This document shows, piece after piece, positions 50,344-57,372 of a stretch of DNA of 64,000 nt. Each line of letters opens with the position of its first letter. The first letter of the stretch is position 1. The notes below the pieces were generated by a model, which ran no database searches, was not told where the DNA came from, and saw only the letters and a program-made list of their open reading frames with translations. Source of the DNA: a virus; the IMG/VR virus record IMGVR_UViG_3300031643_000106, positions 1 through 64,000 of that record; one strand, written 5' to 3'. The position numbers were made by a program, and so were the translations under genes.

Positions 50344-50619
50344 TTACCAGCTATTATAAAACCGAATTGTTTTGACATGCTTGGGTATTGCCTTTACATC
50401 TATTTCATACCCCTCGGATTCAATACCTCCCCATTCTCGGCAATGTTCCTCTAAGTCAATAACCACACCAGAGGCATCCGGCTCTTCACCATCGAAGAAC
50501 GCGTCTACCTCGTCTGGTATTTCTAGGTTTGCCGCTACACAAGTATCGTATACCGCCTTCATCTTTTTCCATTCTTCATCTGGCGGCACTATCCCTCTTA
50601 CAAATGTTGACATTGACAT
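50344..50619 (-). CDS. Hypothetical protein, 91 aa
   Basis: ATG 50619 uses a GGAGGTGAT site located in the last codons of the sugar kinase gene, so it is coupled to it. The protein begins MSMSTFVRGIVPPDEEW and is acidic and soluble (DEVDAFFDGEEPDASG). It resembles small phage-encoded acidic proteins of unknown role. Confidence 0.6.
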   Translation of the reverse strand: MSMSTFVRGIVPPDEEWKKMKAVYDTCVAANLEIPDEVDAFFDGEEPDASGVVIDLEEHCREWGGIESEGYEIDVKAIPKHVKTIRFYNSW

Positions 50620-51537
50620 CTACATCACCTCCCCGCACAGTTCGTCCACCGTGCAATGCGCTATGCCTTCCTTCTGCACTACTATTGCGCCTGCTTTGTT
50701 CGCTAGTTCTGCTGCTGACCGCACATCTTCGGTACGCAAATATTCCATTGTGAAAACGGATAATACCGTATCTCCTGCGCCAGGCGTTTCCACAGCTTTT
50801 ACATTGTGTCCATCTAAGGAATAGACCTGCCCTGCTGAATAAACATCAAGCCCGGATGAACCATGAGTTATTATTCTAGCCTTGCTTGAACGTAGAACAT
50901 CTTTTAGCACCCCACCCCTAGAGTTAAATTCTTCCCCATTACATTGAAAGACCGTACAGCCAAAGAAATGACTGACATCCTTCGCTTTGGAATTGACAAA
51001 CGTAGGCACATCAAACTCATTGCACACCTTTATTATCGCTTCCGCCTGATGTGGCTGTAATACGCCCTTGTTGTAGTCAGACAGGACAACAGCGTCATAT
51101 TTGCGAACATCATCCATAAAACAACCAAGCAGTTCTTCGTCCGCTGACTGAGATGTTGACGTGCTTTCGCAATCTACCCTTACAATGTGACACCCATTCC
51201 CAATTATTCTTAATTTGTGTGGTGTATTGTACCTCCCGTCTTGGTGATAATGGCCGACTATGCCTTTGTTATGACATTCTACCATTATATCTTTTGCGGC
51301 TTTGTCATATCCGCCTACGGTATGAAACCACACATGCGCCCCAAGTCTGCGTAACTGCACAGCAACATTCCCTGCGCCACCAAGATTGATAACCTTCTCA
51401 GGATTCTCTACCACTGGAACAGGTGCTTCGGGGTTAATCCGTGTCACGCTACCACGCCACCACTCGTCTTGTATGAAGTCACCAACAACAGCTATCTTCA
51501 GCTTGCTATACGCCTCCCGTAGTACATCAGCTTTCAT
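50620..51537 (-). CDS. HldE/RfaE-type PfkB sugar kinase, 305 aa
   Basis: ATG 51537 follows AGGAGGATAAT. TRINPEAPVPVVE (32-44) and NLGGAGNVAVQLRRLG (51-66) are signatures of the heptose 7-phosphate kinase half of HldE. The catalytic GAGDT lies at about 253-257. In bacteria HldE joins kinase and nucleotidyltransferase; here the nucleotidyltransferase is a separate gene (45268). It would phosphorylate a heptose 7-phosphate at C1; the isomerase GmhA is not seen and could come from the host. Confidence 0.88.
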   Translation of the reverse strand: MKADVLREAYSKLKIAVVGDFIQDEWWRGSVTRINPEAPVPVVENPEKVINLGGAGNVAVQLRRLGAHVWFHTVGGYDKAAKDIMVECHNKGIVGHYHQDGRYNTPHKLRIIGNGCHIVRVDCESTSTSQSADEELLGCFMDDVRKYDAVVLSDYNKGVLQPHQAEAIIKVCNEFDVPTFVNSKAKDVSHFFGCTVFQCNGEEFNSRGGVLKDVLRSSKARIITHGSSGLDVYSAGQVYSLDGHNVKAVETPGAGDTVLSVFTMEYLRTEDVRSAAELANKAGAIVVQKEGIAHCTVDELCGEVM

Positions 51538-51546
51538 ATTATCCTC

Positions 51547-51765
51547 CTAAAATGGGATGTCACTTTCACCTTCCGGCTTATCATCCCATGTAACCGGACA
51601 GGTAAAGCTACGGCAGTTGAATAGCTCTGCCGCTATGGTAGTGATGGCATTGCAAACAATACTAGCATCAATCTTATCTTGTCTCATCTTGCACGTATTA
51701 ACGTATTCCCAAAAACAATTGTCTGCATCCACCAAACACAACTTCATCATCTCTACATCCTTCAT
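51547..51765 (-). CDS. Hypothetical protein, 72 aa
   Basis: ATG 51765 follows GGGGAGGTAGAGAA; a GTG further upstream is less likely. The protein begins MKDVEMMKLCLVDADNCF, with several Cys and Trp residues, and ends PEGESDIPF. That tail resembles the acidic DDIPF end of single-stranded DNA-binding proteins, but the rest is too short for an OB fold. No family is assigned. Confidence 0.55.
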   Translation of the reverse strand: MKDVEMMKLCLVDADNCFWEYVNTCKMRQDKIDASIVCNAITTIAAELFNCRSFTCPVTWDDKPEGESDIPF

Positions 51766-51956
51766 TTCTCTACCTCCCCTGTGCATACCAGTTCGCCACG
51801 CTTGCAGGTGCGTGTGACTTTCACTGAACGAAATTTTCTCGACCTGATTATTTCCAGTTCCAGTTTTTGTAACTCATATATCTTTTCCGCATCAGACATT
51901 TTCTCTATTGCTAATTTCGCATCGTTTCTCTCATCTTCTTCCGTCTGTCCTCTCAT
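51762..51956 (-). CDS. Hypothetical coiled-coil protein, 64 aa
   Basis: ATG 51956 follows AGGAGGAAGAATA. The protein begins MRGQTEEDERNDAKLAIE: a charged helix, then a basic strand with two cysteines (TCKRGELVC). It overlaps neighbours on both sides. No family is recognised. Confidence 0.55.
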   Translation of the reverse strand: MRGQTEEDERNDAKLAIEKMSDAEKIYELQKLELEIIRSRKFRSVKVTRTCKRGELVCTGEVEK

Positions 51957-52047
51957 TATTCTTCCTCCTCCCTGTTGCAGCTATTCCTATCACCACCAAC
52001 ACCAGACCAGCCTGCCATGATAATAGCAGGTTAATTATGTGGTTCAT
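51931..52047 (-). CDS. Small membrane protein, 38 aa
   Basis: ATG 52047 follows TAGGAG. The frame begins MNHIINLLLSWQAGLVLVVI, a single hydrophobic helix, then a basic tail TGRRKNNERTDGRR. It overlaps the next gene by 26 nt. Small phage membrane proteins like this are common in early operons. Confidence 0.45.
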   Translation of the reverse strand: MNHIINLLLSWQAGLVLVVIGIAATGRRKNNERTDGRR

Positions 52048-52057
52048 GCTCACGCTC

Positions 52058-52198
52058 CTATAGTAATACTAACATCCACGCGGACTTACAGAGCGGGCAT
52101 TTGCCCTCCCATATATCGTTCACGTCCGATGTTAGCTCCATCAGATGTCCACAAGAACACCTGAACTCCATTGTATCCTTTTCAACAGCTACCGCCAT
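52058..52198 (-). CDS. Small zinc-ribbon protein, 46 aa
   Basis: ATG 52198 follows AAAGGAGCGTGACGAAG. CSCG and CPLC (FRCSCGHLMEL, GKCPLCKSAW) form a likely four-cysteine zinc ribbon. It overlaps the upstream gene by 17 nt. It may bind nucleic acid or protein. Confidence 0.6.
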   Translation of the reverse strand: MAVAVEKDTMEFRCSCGHLMELTSDVNDIWEGKCPLCKSAWMLVLL

Positions 52199-52397
52199 CT
52201 TCGTCACGCTCCTTTTGTTCACTTTCTACCAAGATTAGCTTCCATTTATTGCCACAATAATCACATACACCTGCCCATGTATTTTCATCATTAGCTGGTT
52301 CAAGTTCTGCACCGTTAAGACAGGTACAATCAATACAAATCTTATTATCCTCTAGCCACTCTATGTCATCGAGTCCCTCTTTCCACGTCAGCCTCAT
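52182..52397 (-). CDS. Small zinc-binding protein, 71 aa
   Basis: ATG 52397 follows AGGAGGTGGTAAG and overlaps the nuclease stop (ATGA). Cysteines CIDCTC and CDYC suggest a zinc ribbon; WKLILVESEQKE follows. A role in nucleic-acid binding is possible. Confidence 0.6.
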   Translation of the reverse strand: MRLTWKEGLDDIEWLEDNKICIDCTCLNGAELEPANDENTWAGVCDYCGNKWKLILVESEQKERDEDGGSC

Positions 52398-52930
52398 CTT
52401 ACCACCTCCTTCGTTAAGCTAAACTCTGGTTGTTCCTGCTCGCCGCGTATCACATGCCCAAACGCTTTCCATGATAGCTTCCGCGCCATCGTCTCAAAAT
52501 TCTTTGTGCGGTTTTTCTCAGTCCGTGATTTTTGCCTGCGTTTAGCATTACGACGCACACGACCACGCTCGTCTATAATACCTACCCATTTGGGAAGCAT
52601 GGATGTGTCAACGCAGTCTGAGACGATGTAATACAGGAAATCATAATCATAACTAATCTTAAATTTCCAGAGCTTGGAACCAATAACCAGACCATCTTCC
52701 ATTACATAAGGCTTAACACCGCGCCAACCTCGCGGCTTGAAGTCGGAACGCAAATCAGAAGTAGTATCTTTAGCTTCAACGATATAAACACCGCCGTCTG
52801 CCTTCATTCCTACTGCATCAGGTATACCGCAGAAATGCCATTGAACCTCTGTGGCAAATACGACACAGCCTGTTTTTTGCACCCACCGCAAGGCTACTTG
52901 CTTTAGTAGCTTATGCTTGTGGTTCTCCAT
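52394..52930 (-). CDS. MmcB-like PD-(D/E)XK nuclease, 178 aa
   Basis: GIPDAVGMKADGGVYIVEAKD contains the D38...E52-x-K54 active site of PD-(D/E)XK nucleases; FATEVQWHFCGIPDAV matches the MmcB/DUF DNA-repair group. The C-terminal third is very basic (RRNAKRRQKSRTEKNRTKN) and probably binds DNA. It is likely a structure-specific nuclease for recombination or host-DNA breakdown. ATG follows AGAGGGGGTGC. Confidence 0.7.
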   Translation of the reverse strand: MENHKHKLLKQVALRWVQKTGCVVFATEVQWHFCGIPDAVGMKADGGVYIVEAKDTTSDLRSDFKPRGWRGVKPYVMEDGLVIGSKLWKFKISYDYDFLYYIVSDCVDTSMLPKWVGIIDERGRVRRNAKRRQKSRTEKNRTKNFETMARKLSWKAFGHVIRGEQEQPEFSLTKEVVR

Positions 52931-52966
52931 TAAGCACCCCCTCTCTGTATAATTTCTGCTTTGATG

Positions 52967-53413
52967 TTATCTATCTTGCGTTGCCACTTTCTGTTGTAGC
53001 TGTAACGACCTGAGAAACTTTAGCCCCGTTAGGTATCGTGCATCAGTGCATCGCTTCTTTTGGTGGTGATCTTCAAGTCGCTCTACTAGCTTGTCGATTG
53101 TTATGCCCCCTTTCACCGCATGTTCGGCAAGCACAGATTTTACATGGGTGTTCCACTCTACCTTGCGTTGTTCCTCTATCTGCTCACGCTTGAACCCCCT
53201 TGCCTTCTGCCTGAACATCGAGCCTAAGTTCAATAGTTGCAACTTCTGTTTCTCCCGCTCCGCATTTTCCGCCAAGCACTGCTTCATTACCGCCAATGCC
53301 GCAGGATAGCCCTTGTTTTCCCCAAAAGTATAAATAGCATCTTCGTTAAATTTCTTGTGCTTGAAAGTTAATTGTGCTATTTCTTGCCTTGCTTTTCTCT
53401 CTGCATCGTTCAT
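52967..53413 (-). CDS. Hypothetical helical protein next to the iteron array, 148 aa
   Basis: ATG 53413 follows GGGGGCAAAC; an upstream GTG-type start lies in the repeats. The protein is basic and helical (AERKARQEIAQLTFKHKKF, REKQKLQLLNLGSMFRQKA). Its control region consists of repeats at 53429-53570. It could be a replication or DNA-binding partner of the winged-helix protein upstream. Confidence 0.55.
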   Translation of the reverse strand: MNDAERKARQEIAQLTFKHKKFNEDAIYTFGENKGYPAALAVMKQCLAENAEREKQKLQLLNLGSMFRQKARGFKREQIEEQRKVEWNTHVKSVLAEHAVKGGITIDKLVERLEDHHQKKRCTDARYLTGLKFLRSLQLQQKVATQDR

Positions 53414-53428
53414 GTTTGCCCCCTTATT

Positions 53429-53570
53429 GTTACACTTTTGCACCTAATTATTGTTACACTTTTGCTACCAATTGCATGAAATCACCATGAATTAGTTACA
53501 CTTTTGCTACTAATTTCGGGTGCATTTTTGCTACTAATTATTCGATTCCTTGGTTACACTTTTGCTACTC
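53429..53570. repeat. Iteron-like array, five copies of a ~20-bp direct repeat
   Basis: Consensus GTTACACTTTTGCTACTAATT. Copies: 53429-53449, 53453-53473, 53495-53515, 53520-53539 (weaker) and 53553-53570 (within the end of the winged-helix gene). Spacings are 24, 42, 25 and 33 bp. Direct repeats beside a Rep-like winged-helix gene are typical of plasmid and phage origins or of autoregulation. Confidence 0.75.
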
Positions 53571-53941
53571 TTATTAATATTATTACCATAGGGGTGTCCT
53601 TCGCCAGTTAGCCATTCAAGGTTAGGTTTATATTTAGAAGGTATATGCTTGCCCCCTTTATCAATAATTATAAACCCTGCGTTATCTAGTTGCTTGAGGC
53701 AAGCACTGATTCGCCTGTTATCATACCCCGTTATCTCTTTAATCTCTTCGTATGTAAACGGATAGTAGTCCTTTATTTTTCCGTTCATGCGCGTAAACTT
53801 GGTTAGCAAAACAACATACAACCATCTAGCATGTGTTGATAATTTGTTTAGCTCTGGAGATTGCGTAGTATAGTGCGGAATTGCAGTAAACGGGGCTTGT
53901 AGCTTCTCATAGTAATCGACCCTGCTTTTCCTCTTAGCCAT
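53534..53941 (-). CDS. Winged-helix replication-initiator-like protein, 135 aa
   Basis: ATG 53941 lies in the end of the methyltransferase gene with GGTGG upstream. LSTHARWLYVVLLTKFTR, FTYEEIKEITGYDNRRISAC and LKQLDNAGFIIIDKGGKH make a clear winged helix, as in RepA/replisome organiser N-domains. It lies directly beside the iteron-like array, whose last copies overlap its 3' end. It probably binds those repeats. Confidence 0.7.
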   Translation of the reverse strand: MAKRKSRVDYYEKLQAPFTAIPHYTTQSPELNKLSTHARWLYVVLLTKFTRMNGKIKDYYPFTYEEIKEITGYDNRRISACLKQLDNAGFIIIDKGGKHIPSKYKPNLEWLTGEGHPYGNNINKSSKSVTKESNN

Positions 53942-54731
53942 GACTACCACCGCCTAACGGTAGCTCTGGCTGTGTTAGCTCAATCTTGATACGCTCTTTC
54001 GATATGTCGCAATATTCCTCTGATATATCTATCCCTATATACCGGCGACCTGTTTTGATACTGGCAACAGGCGTTGTTCCACTACCAACGAATGGGTCTA
54101 ATACAATCTCGTCTGGGTATGAATATAATTTTATTATTCGCGCCGGAATTTGGATTGGGAAAGGGGCAACATGCCCAATAGCAGATGCCTTTTCAGGTGC
54201 TATAGACCATACGCTGTTTCGCCATGATTTGAACTCAAATGGTGTCAAGTAATATCCGCTGCGCTTCTCTCTTTTACCGTATTTTCTTAATACAATAATA
54301 TACTCATGTTGATCAGCCAGTGCGGGATCAGATGGGTTACAATAACTGCCCCATGCCGTGCCAATCTGCCCGTAGCCTTTATGCCAGATTATTTCCCCAA
54401 GCGGTTCGCATTTCCCAACAGACCATTCATATATTTTAGCTACATTTGTTAGGTACGGTCGACGTTTTGTGTTTGCCATATTAATTATTAGCTTACACCC
54501 GGGCTTGAGGATTCTTAATGCCTCATTCCACACTTGCCATAGATATTCATGGGCTTTATGGAAATTCTGTGGATGCCAGAGTTCCTCCCAAAACCTAATT
54601 ACACCGGGATAAGGTGGACTTGTAACAACCAAATCCACAGACTCATCTGGCATTTGCGGCATAACCTCAAGGTTATCACCACATATAATTTTATTCTCAA
54701 AATCTTCTGGAAATTTTAGGTCGGTATTCAT
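53934..54731 (-). CDS. DNA methyltransferase, TSPPY type, 265 aa
   Basis: ATG 54731 follows GGAGGTTATT. TSPPY (37-41) is catalytic motif IV and DPFVGSGTT near 216-224 is SAM motif I; the order IV before I indicates the beta class (N4-cytosine or N6-adenine). The TSPPY form favours N4-cytosine. No restriction enzyme is nearby, so it likely protects phage DNA or regulates it. First gene after its own promoter and structured leader. Confidence 0.85.
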   Translation of the reverse strand: MNTDLKFPEDFENKIICGDNLEVMPQMPDESVDLVVTSPPYPGVIRFWEELWHPQNFHKAHEYLWQVWNEALRILKPGCKLIINMANTKRRPYLTNVAKIYEWSVGKCEPLGEIIWHKGYGQIGTAWGSYCNPSDPALADQHEYIIVLRKYGKREKRSGYYLTPFEFKSWRNSVWSIAPEKASAIGHVAPFPIQIPARIIKLYSYPDEIVLDPFVGSGTTPVASIKTGRRYIGIDISEEYCDISKERIKIELTQPELPLGGGSHG

Positions 54732-54750
54732 AATAACCTCCGGTGAATGA

Positions 54751-54799
54751 GGTAGGGCGGCGTTTCACCGAGCGATACGGGATCGCCACACCGCCCACC
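54751..54799 (-). promoter_or_regulatory. Leader RNA hairpin, copy C
   Basis: In the leftward RNA, GGU-GGGCGG pairs with CCGCCC and ACC with a single-base bulge; GCGAU/AUCGC forms an inner stem. It resembles copies A and B in architecture (outer 3 bp, bulge, inner 6-7 bp) though not in sequence. Confidence 0.5.
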
Positions 54800-54817
54800 A
54801 AGTTTGTCTGCGTCGCG

Positions 54818-54842
54818 GTAAGCCAGTGTACGGCTGGCTTAC
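54818..54842 (-). promoter_or_regulatory. Inverted repeat at the transcript start
   Basis: GTAAGCCAG (54818-54826) and CTGGCTTAC (54834-54842) form a perfect 9-bp inverted repeat with a 7-bp centre, placed just after the -10 of the methyltransferase promoter. It may be an operator or the first hairpin of the transcript. Confidence 0.55.
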
Positions 54843-54846
54843 TATC

Positions 54847-54874
54847 ATTATATCACAACCCCCTGTAAAGTCAA
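54847..54874 (-). promoter_or_regulatory. Leftward sigma70-type promoter
   Basis: TTGACT (54874-54869) and TATAAT (54852-54847), spaced 16 bp. It drives the DNA methyltransferase and the initiator-like gene. The -35 overlaps the stop of the 54871 gene. Confidence 0.8.
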
Positions 54875-55062
54875 GGCTTTTGTGCTAGGCGATACCACGG
54901 TGAAAAATCTCCGAGTGTTCGGCTTTTTGCTATCTTTTTCTCTGCCAATCCACGTCGCACCAACGCATCCAAAGTAGCATTGCTTTCGTTTAGTAACCAC
55001 TGCATCTGCCATCCAATCTCTAGCTTCCCCAACGCTCTTTCCATTGCCGGTGATAGTTTCAT
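54871..55062 (-). CDS. Small winged-helix-like protein, 63 aa
   Basis: ATG 55062 follows GGAGATAA. MKLSPAMERALGKLEIGWQ and TLDALVRRGLAEKK resemble small bacterial and phage proteins with a helix-turn-helix that distinguishes a switch residue (LDALVRRGL). Target unknown. Confidence 0.65.
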   Translation of the reverse strand: MKLSPAMERALGKLEIGWQMQWLLNESNATLDALVRRGLAEKKIAKSRTLGDFSPWYRLAQKP

Positions 55063-55071
55063 TTATCTCCT

Positions 55072-55329
55072 TTACTTGAAATCTTCTTCCTTCCAACCGC
55101 TGTTTATCTCAATTATATCTTTCATGCGGGTAGTTGCGTTATCGGCTATGCGTTTATAATTCTTTACCTCCATTTCCAAGACGCTTATTGCGTTTTCGTA
55201 TAACGCAATTAACTTCGTTGAGTTATCATTAACTCTGCTTTCAAAGTAGTGCAGAACCAACAGCAGGACTATTATAATAATCAACATCACTATTATACAT
55301 ATCAGTGTTGCTTCAAATGGGTTAAGCAT
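55072..55329 (-). CDS. Membrane-anchored coiled-coil protein, 85 aa
   Basis: ATG 55329 follows GGAGGCGAC. One long membrane helix (LICIIVMLIIIIVLLLVLHY) is followed by a charged coiled coil (NAISVLEMEVKNYKRIADNA). Layout resembles i-spanin or Rz-like and other phage membrane proteins; no lysis partner is identified. Confidence 0.6.
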   Translation of the reverse strand: MLNPFEATLICIIVMLIIIIVLLLVLHYFESRVNDNSTKLIALYENAISVLEMEVKNYKRIADNATTRMKDIIEINSGWKEEDFK

Positions 55330-55463
55330 GTCGCCTCCTTTGTGTGTATTACATCGCTACGTCCTCCAACAACGTAACAACAGTACGCCATGATCGCACA
55401 TGGATACCCTACAAAGCACACGATCATAGCCGCTATACCATACAGGTGTTCATACCATGTCAT
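55302..55463 (-). CDS. Small membrane protein, 53 aa
   Basis: ATG 55463 follows AAAGGAGGCGTTGAT. The protein begins MTWYEHLYGIAAMIVCFVGY and has two short hydrophobic segments with several Cys. It overlaps the next gene by 28 nt. Function unknown. Confidence 0.55.
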   Translation of the reverse strand: MTWYEHLYGIAAMIVCFVGYPCAIMAYCCYVVGGRSDVIHTKEATCLTHLKQH

Positions 55464-55464
55464 A

Positions 55465-55572
55465 TCAACGCCTCCTTTCTTTGTGCTTGTCTTTCTCATA
55501 CGATAGCCATATACTACCAAGAGAGAAGCACATAATAAACAATACGAATATGGTAGCCGCAACTGTTTTCAT
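55465..55572 (-). CDS. Small membrane peptide, 35 aa
   Basis: ATG 55572 overlaps the protease stop, with GGAGGAATA upstream. MKTVAATIFVLFIMCFSLGS is a single hydrophobic helix, with a basic tail KDKHKERRR. It forms a run of three membrane proteins after the protease gene. Confidence 0.5.
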   Translation of the reverse strand: MKTVAATIFVLFIMCFSLGSIWLSYEKDKHKERRR

Positions 55573-56642
55573 TATTCCTCCTTGTCGCTGAGTTCTTTGG
55601 CTATGATAATCAGTTCGGTGGTGATAGACTCCGTAGCTCTGGACAGTACCATGATGCGCCTGATAATCTCCGCATAGGTAGCCTTATGCCCTATTGCCTC
55701 CAGCATTAAGCCAACATCAGGGAAGCCATAGCCTGTCTCTAGCGTCTTCACACCTGCGTTGCTACCGTATGTCTTTAGTAGGTTGAAGAATCCGTTCTGC
55801 CCTACGCCTTTATTAGCACTACGCACCAACGCCGCTACGCCTGCCATGTTAGCACATGCCTGACTCGTACCCTCTGCTACGGTAAACCTGTGGCGCATCC
55901 AGAAGGTAACTGGCTGTGCGCTACCCGGTGCAACGGCGGTTATGTTTTCTCCGTAGTCAGACATGCCCCACCGTGCGCCAGTAGGGTTAGTACCACCTAT
56001 TGCCAGTGCGCCACTGGATTCCGCAGGGTACATCATTGACGCCTTGCCACGATTGCCTGATGCCGCCAGTACAATACAGCCCTTGCTGATGGCGTATGCT
56101 ATAGCGTCCACTACGGCTGTTGACTGGTATGAATAGCCAACACAGATAGTTATAACATCAGCCTTCATGTCAGCGGCACGTTCTATGCCGTCTGCTAATC
56201 TCGATGCAGGGCAATTACCGTATCTATCTATGACAACAATAGGCATTAACATAGCATCAGGAGCAACGCCTACCATGCCAAAGCCGTCGCACTCAGCAGC
56301 TATCGTGCCTGCTAAGTATGTTCCATGCCTGTATTTATCACGCGTAATGGCGTTGTTATCTACGAAATTCCAGCCCGGCACAATCTTTGGGTGCTGACCT
56401 GACGTTATATCACGCGTCACTACGTCATACAAGCGGTCGTTGTAGGCATCGCTGTTGGCACTGGACAATGGAACATTGCCAGACCAGCCTAAATCTTTAT
56501 GAGAGCCGTCAACCCCACTATCTACTACAGCCACGACCACGCCTGCGCCCGTGGAATAACGCCAAGCGGCAGGTACGTTTAACAACTTTAGATTCCAACA
56601 TGAACCGAACATCTCATCCGTAATCTTCGCCGCATCAGCCAT
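55572..56642 (-). CDS. Subtilisin-like (S8) serine protease, 356 aa
   Basis: ATG 56642 follows GGGAGGATGATA. The complete triad is present: VVAVVDSGVDG (D41), RHGTYLAG (H106) and EGTSQACANMAG (S260), with oxyanion Asn in AASGNRG (N197). There is no signal peptide or propeptide, so it acts in the cytoplasm. Phages seldom carry S8 proteases in early operons; it could cut host proteins, a defence protein or a virion precursor. Confidence 0.88.
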   Translation of the reverse strand: MADAAKITDEMFGSCWNLKLLNVPAAWRYSTGAGVVVAVVDSGVDGSHKDLGWSGNVPLSSANSDAYNDRLYDVVTRDITSGQHPKIVPGWNFVDNNAITRDKYRHGTYLAGTIAAECDGFGMVGVAPDAMLMPIVVIDRYGNCPASRLADGIERAADMKADVITICVGYSYQSTAVVDAIAYAISKGCIVLAASGNRGKASMMYPAESSGALAIGGTNPTGARWGMSDYGENITAVAPGSAQPVTFWMRHRFTVAEGTSQACANMAGVAALVRSANKGVGQNGFFNLLKTYGSNAGVKTLETGYGFPDVGLMLEAIGHKATYAEIIRRIMVLSRATESITTELIIIAKELSDKEE

Positions 56643-57078
56643 TATCATCCTCCCTCTTGGCGTCTTGCGCCTTGATTATATCATCCAACTCTTGCCGTGT
56701 CTTAAAGATACCCTCCTTTGCAAGTTCAACGAGTGGTTTAACCATCCGCCTAGCGTCCAGGTATGCAGTTGCCATGCCGTGATAATATCTTTCCTTCCTC
56801 GACCCTGCTACAACCATGTCTTCCATTCGACCGTGGCTGTAGTCAATTTCGTCACTAAGCCTCGTCATGATATTCTTGACTAGCAAGGATATATCTTTCT
56901 TCACGACTACATCTTTCTCACACGCTGCACATGAGGTTAGAAATAGTCCCTCGCGTCCCAACTTGTCCTTAGTAGCCAGTGATAAGCGTATAAATGCCGC
57001 ACTGTCTACTTCAAGTTCCACGACATATTTCCCTTCATCCTCTTGAAAACTTATCTTAAACCACTGGTCATCAGCCAT
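56635..57078 (-). CDS. Hypothetical protein, 147 aa
   Basis: ATG 57078 is within the end of the upstream gene. The protein begins MADDQWFKISFQEDEGKY, with CAAC and a helical C-terminus. Its last ~22 residues (GIFKTRQELDDIIKAQDAK) match the end of the neighbouring excisionase-like protein (GIFKCRQNLADEIKIQDEK), suggesting a shared interaction tail. Confidence 0.6.
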   Translation of the reverse strand: MADDQWFKISFQEDEGKYVVELEVDSAAFIRLSLATKDKLGREGLFLTSCAACEKDVVVKKDISLLVKNIMTRLSDEIDYSHGRMEDMVVAGSRKERYYHGMATAYLDARRMVKPLVELAKEGIFKTRQELDDIIKAQDAKREDDNG

Positions 57079-57361
57079 TAGCCACCGTACCCCCTTTCTC
57101 ATCCTGTATCTTGATTTCGTCAGCTAAATTCTGACGACACTTGAAGATACCCTTCTTCTTATATTTTAATCGCAGGTCAGCCATCCGCTTGTGCCATAGC
57201 ACGACCTCCTCTAAGTCGAAGCGCAACCGTCCACCGATGTATGTGTGTGGCATACCTTCTTTCACCCAATTTCTGATAGTGTTCCTATGCACTTGCATCA
57301 TCAACGCAAGCCACGTTGTATCCAATACTTTAGGATTATCTAGCTTCTTGAATTTTGCCAT
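57071..57361 (-). CDS. Excisionase/MerR-like helix-turn-helix protein, 96 aa
   Basis: ATG 57361 follows AGGAGGTACAGC. TTWLALMMQVHRNTIRNWVK, followed by IGGRLRFDLEEVVLWHKRM, is the helix-turn-helix and wing of MerR/Xis/DNA-binding excisionase domains. It may control transcription or recombination; no integrase is present. Its C-terminal tail is shared with the next protein. Confidence 0.75.
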   Translation of the reverse strand: MAKFKKLDNPKVLDTTWLALMMQVHRNTIRNWVKEGMPHTYIGGRLRFDLEEVVLWHKRMADLRLKYKKKGIFKCRQNLADEIKIQDEKGGTVANG

Positions 57362-57372
57362 GCTGTACCTCC

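Noticed and set aside
53934-54731. Restriction-modification system
   Set aside because: Only the methyltransferase is present; no restriction subunit or specificity gene is adjacent.
57071-57361. Evidence of lysogeny from an excisionase
   Set aside because: The helix-turn-helix is generic, and no integrase or attachment site is visible in the window.
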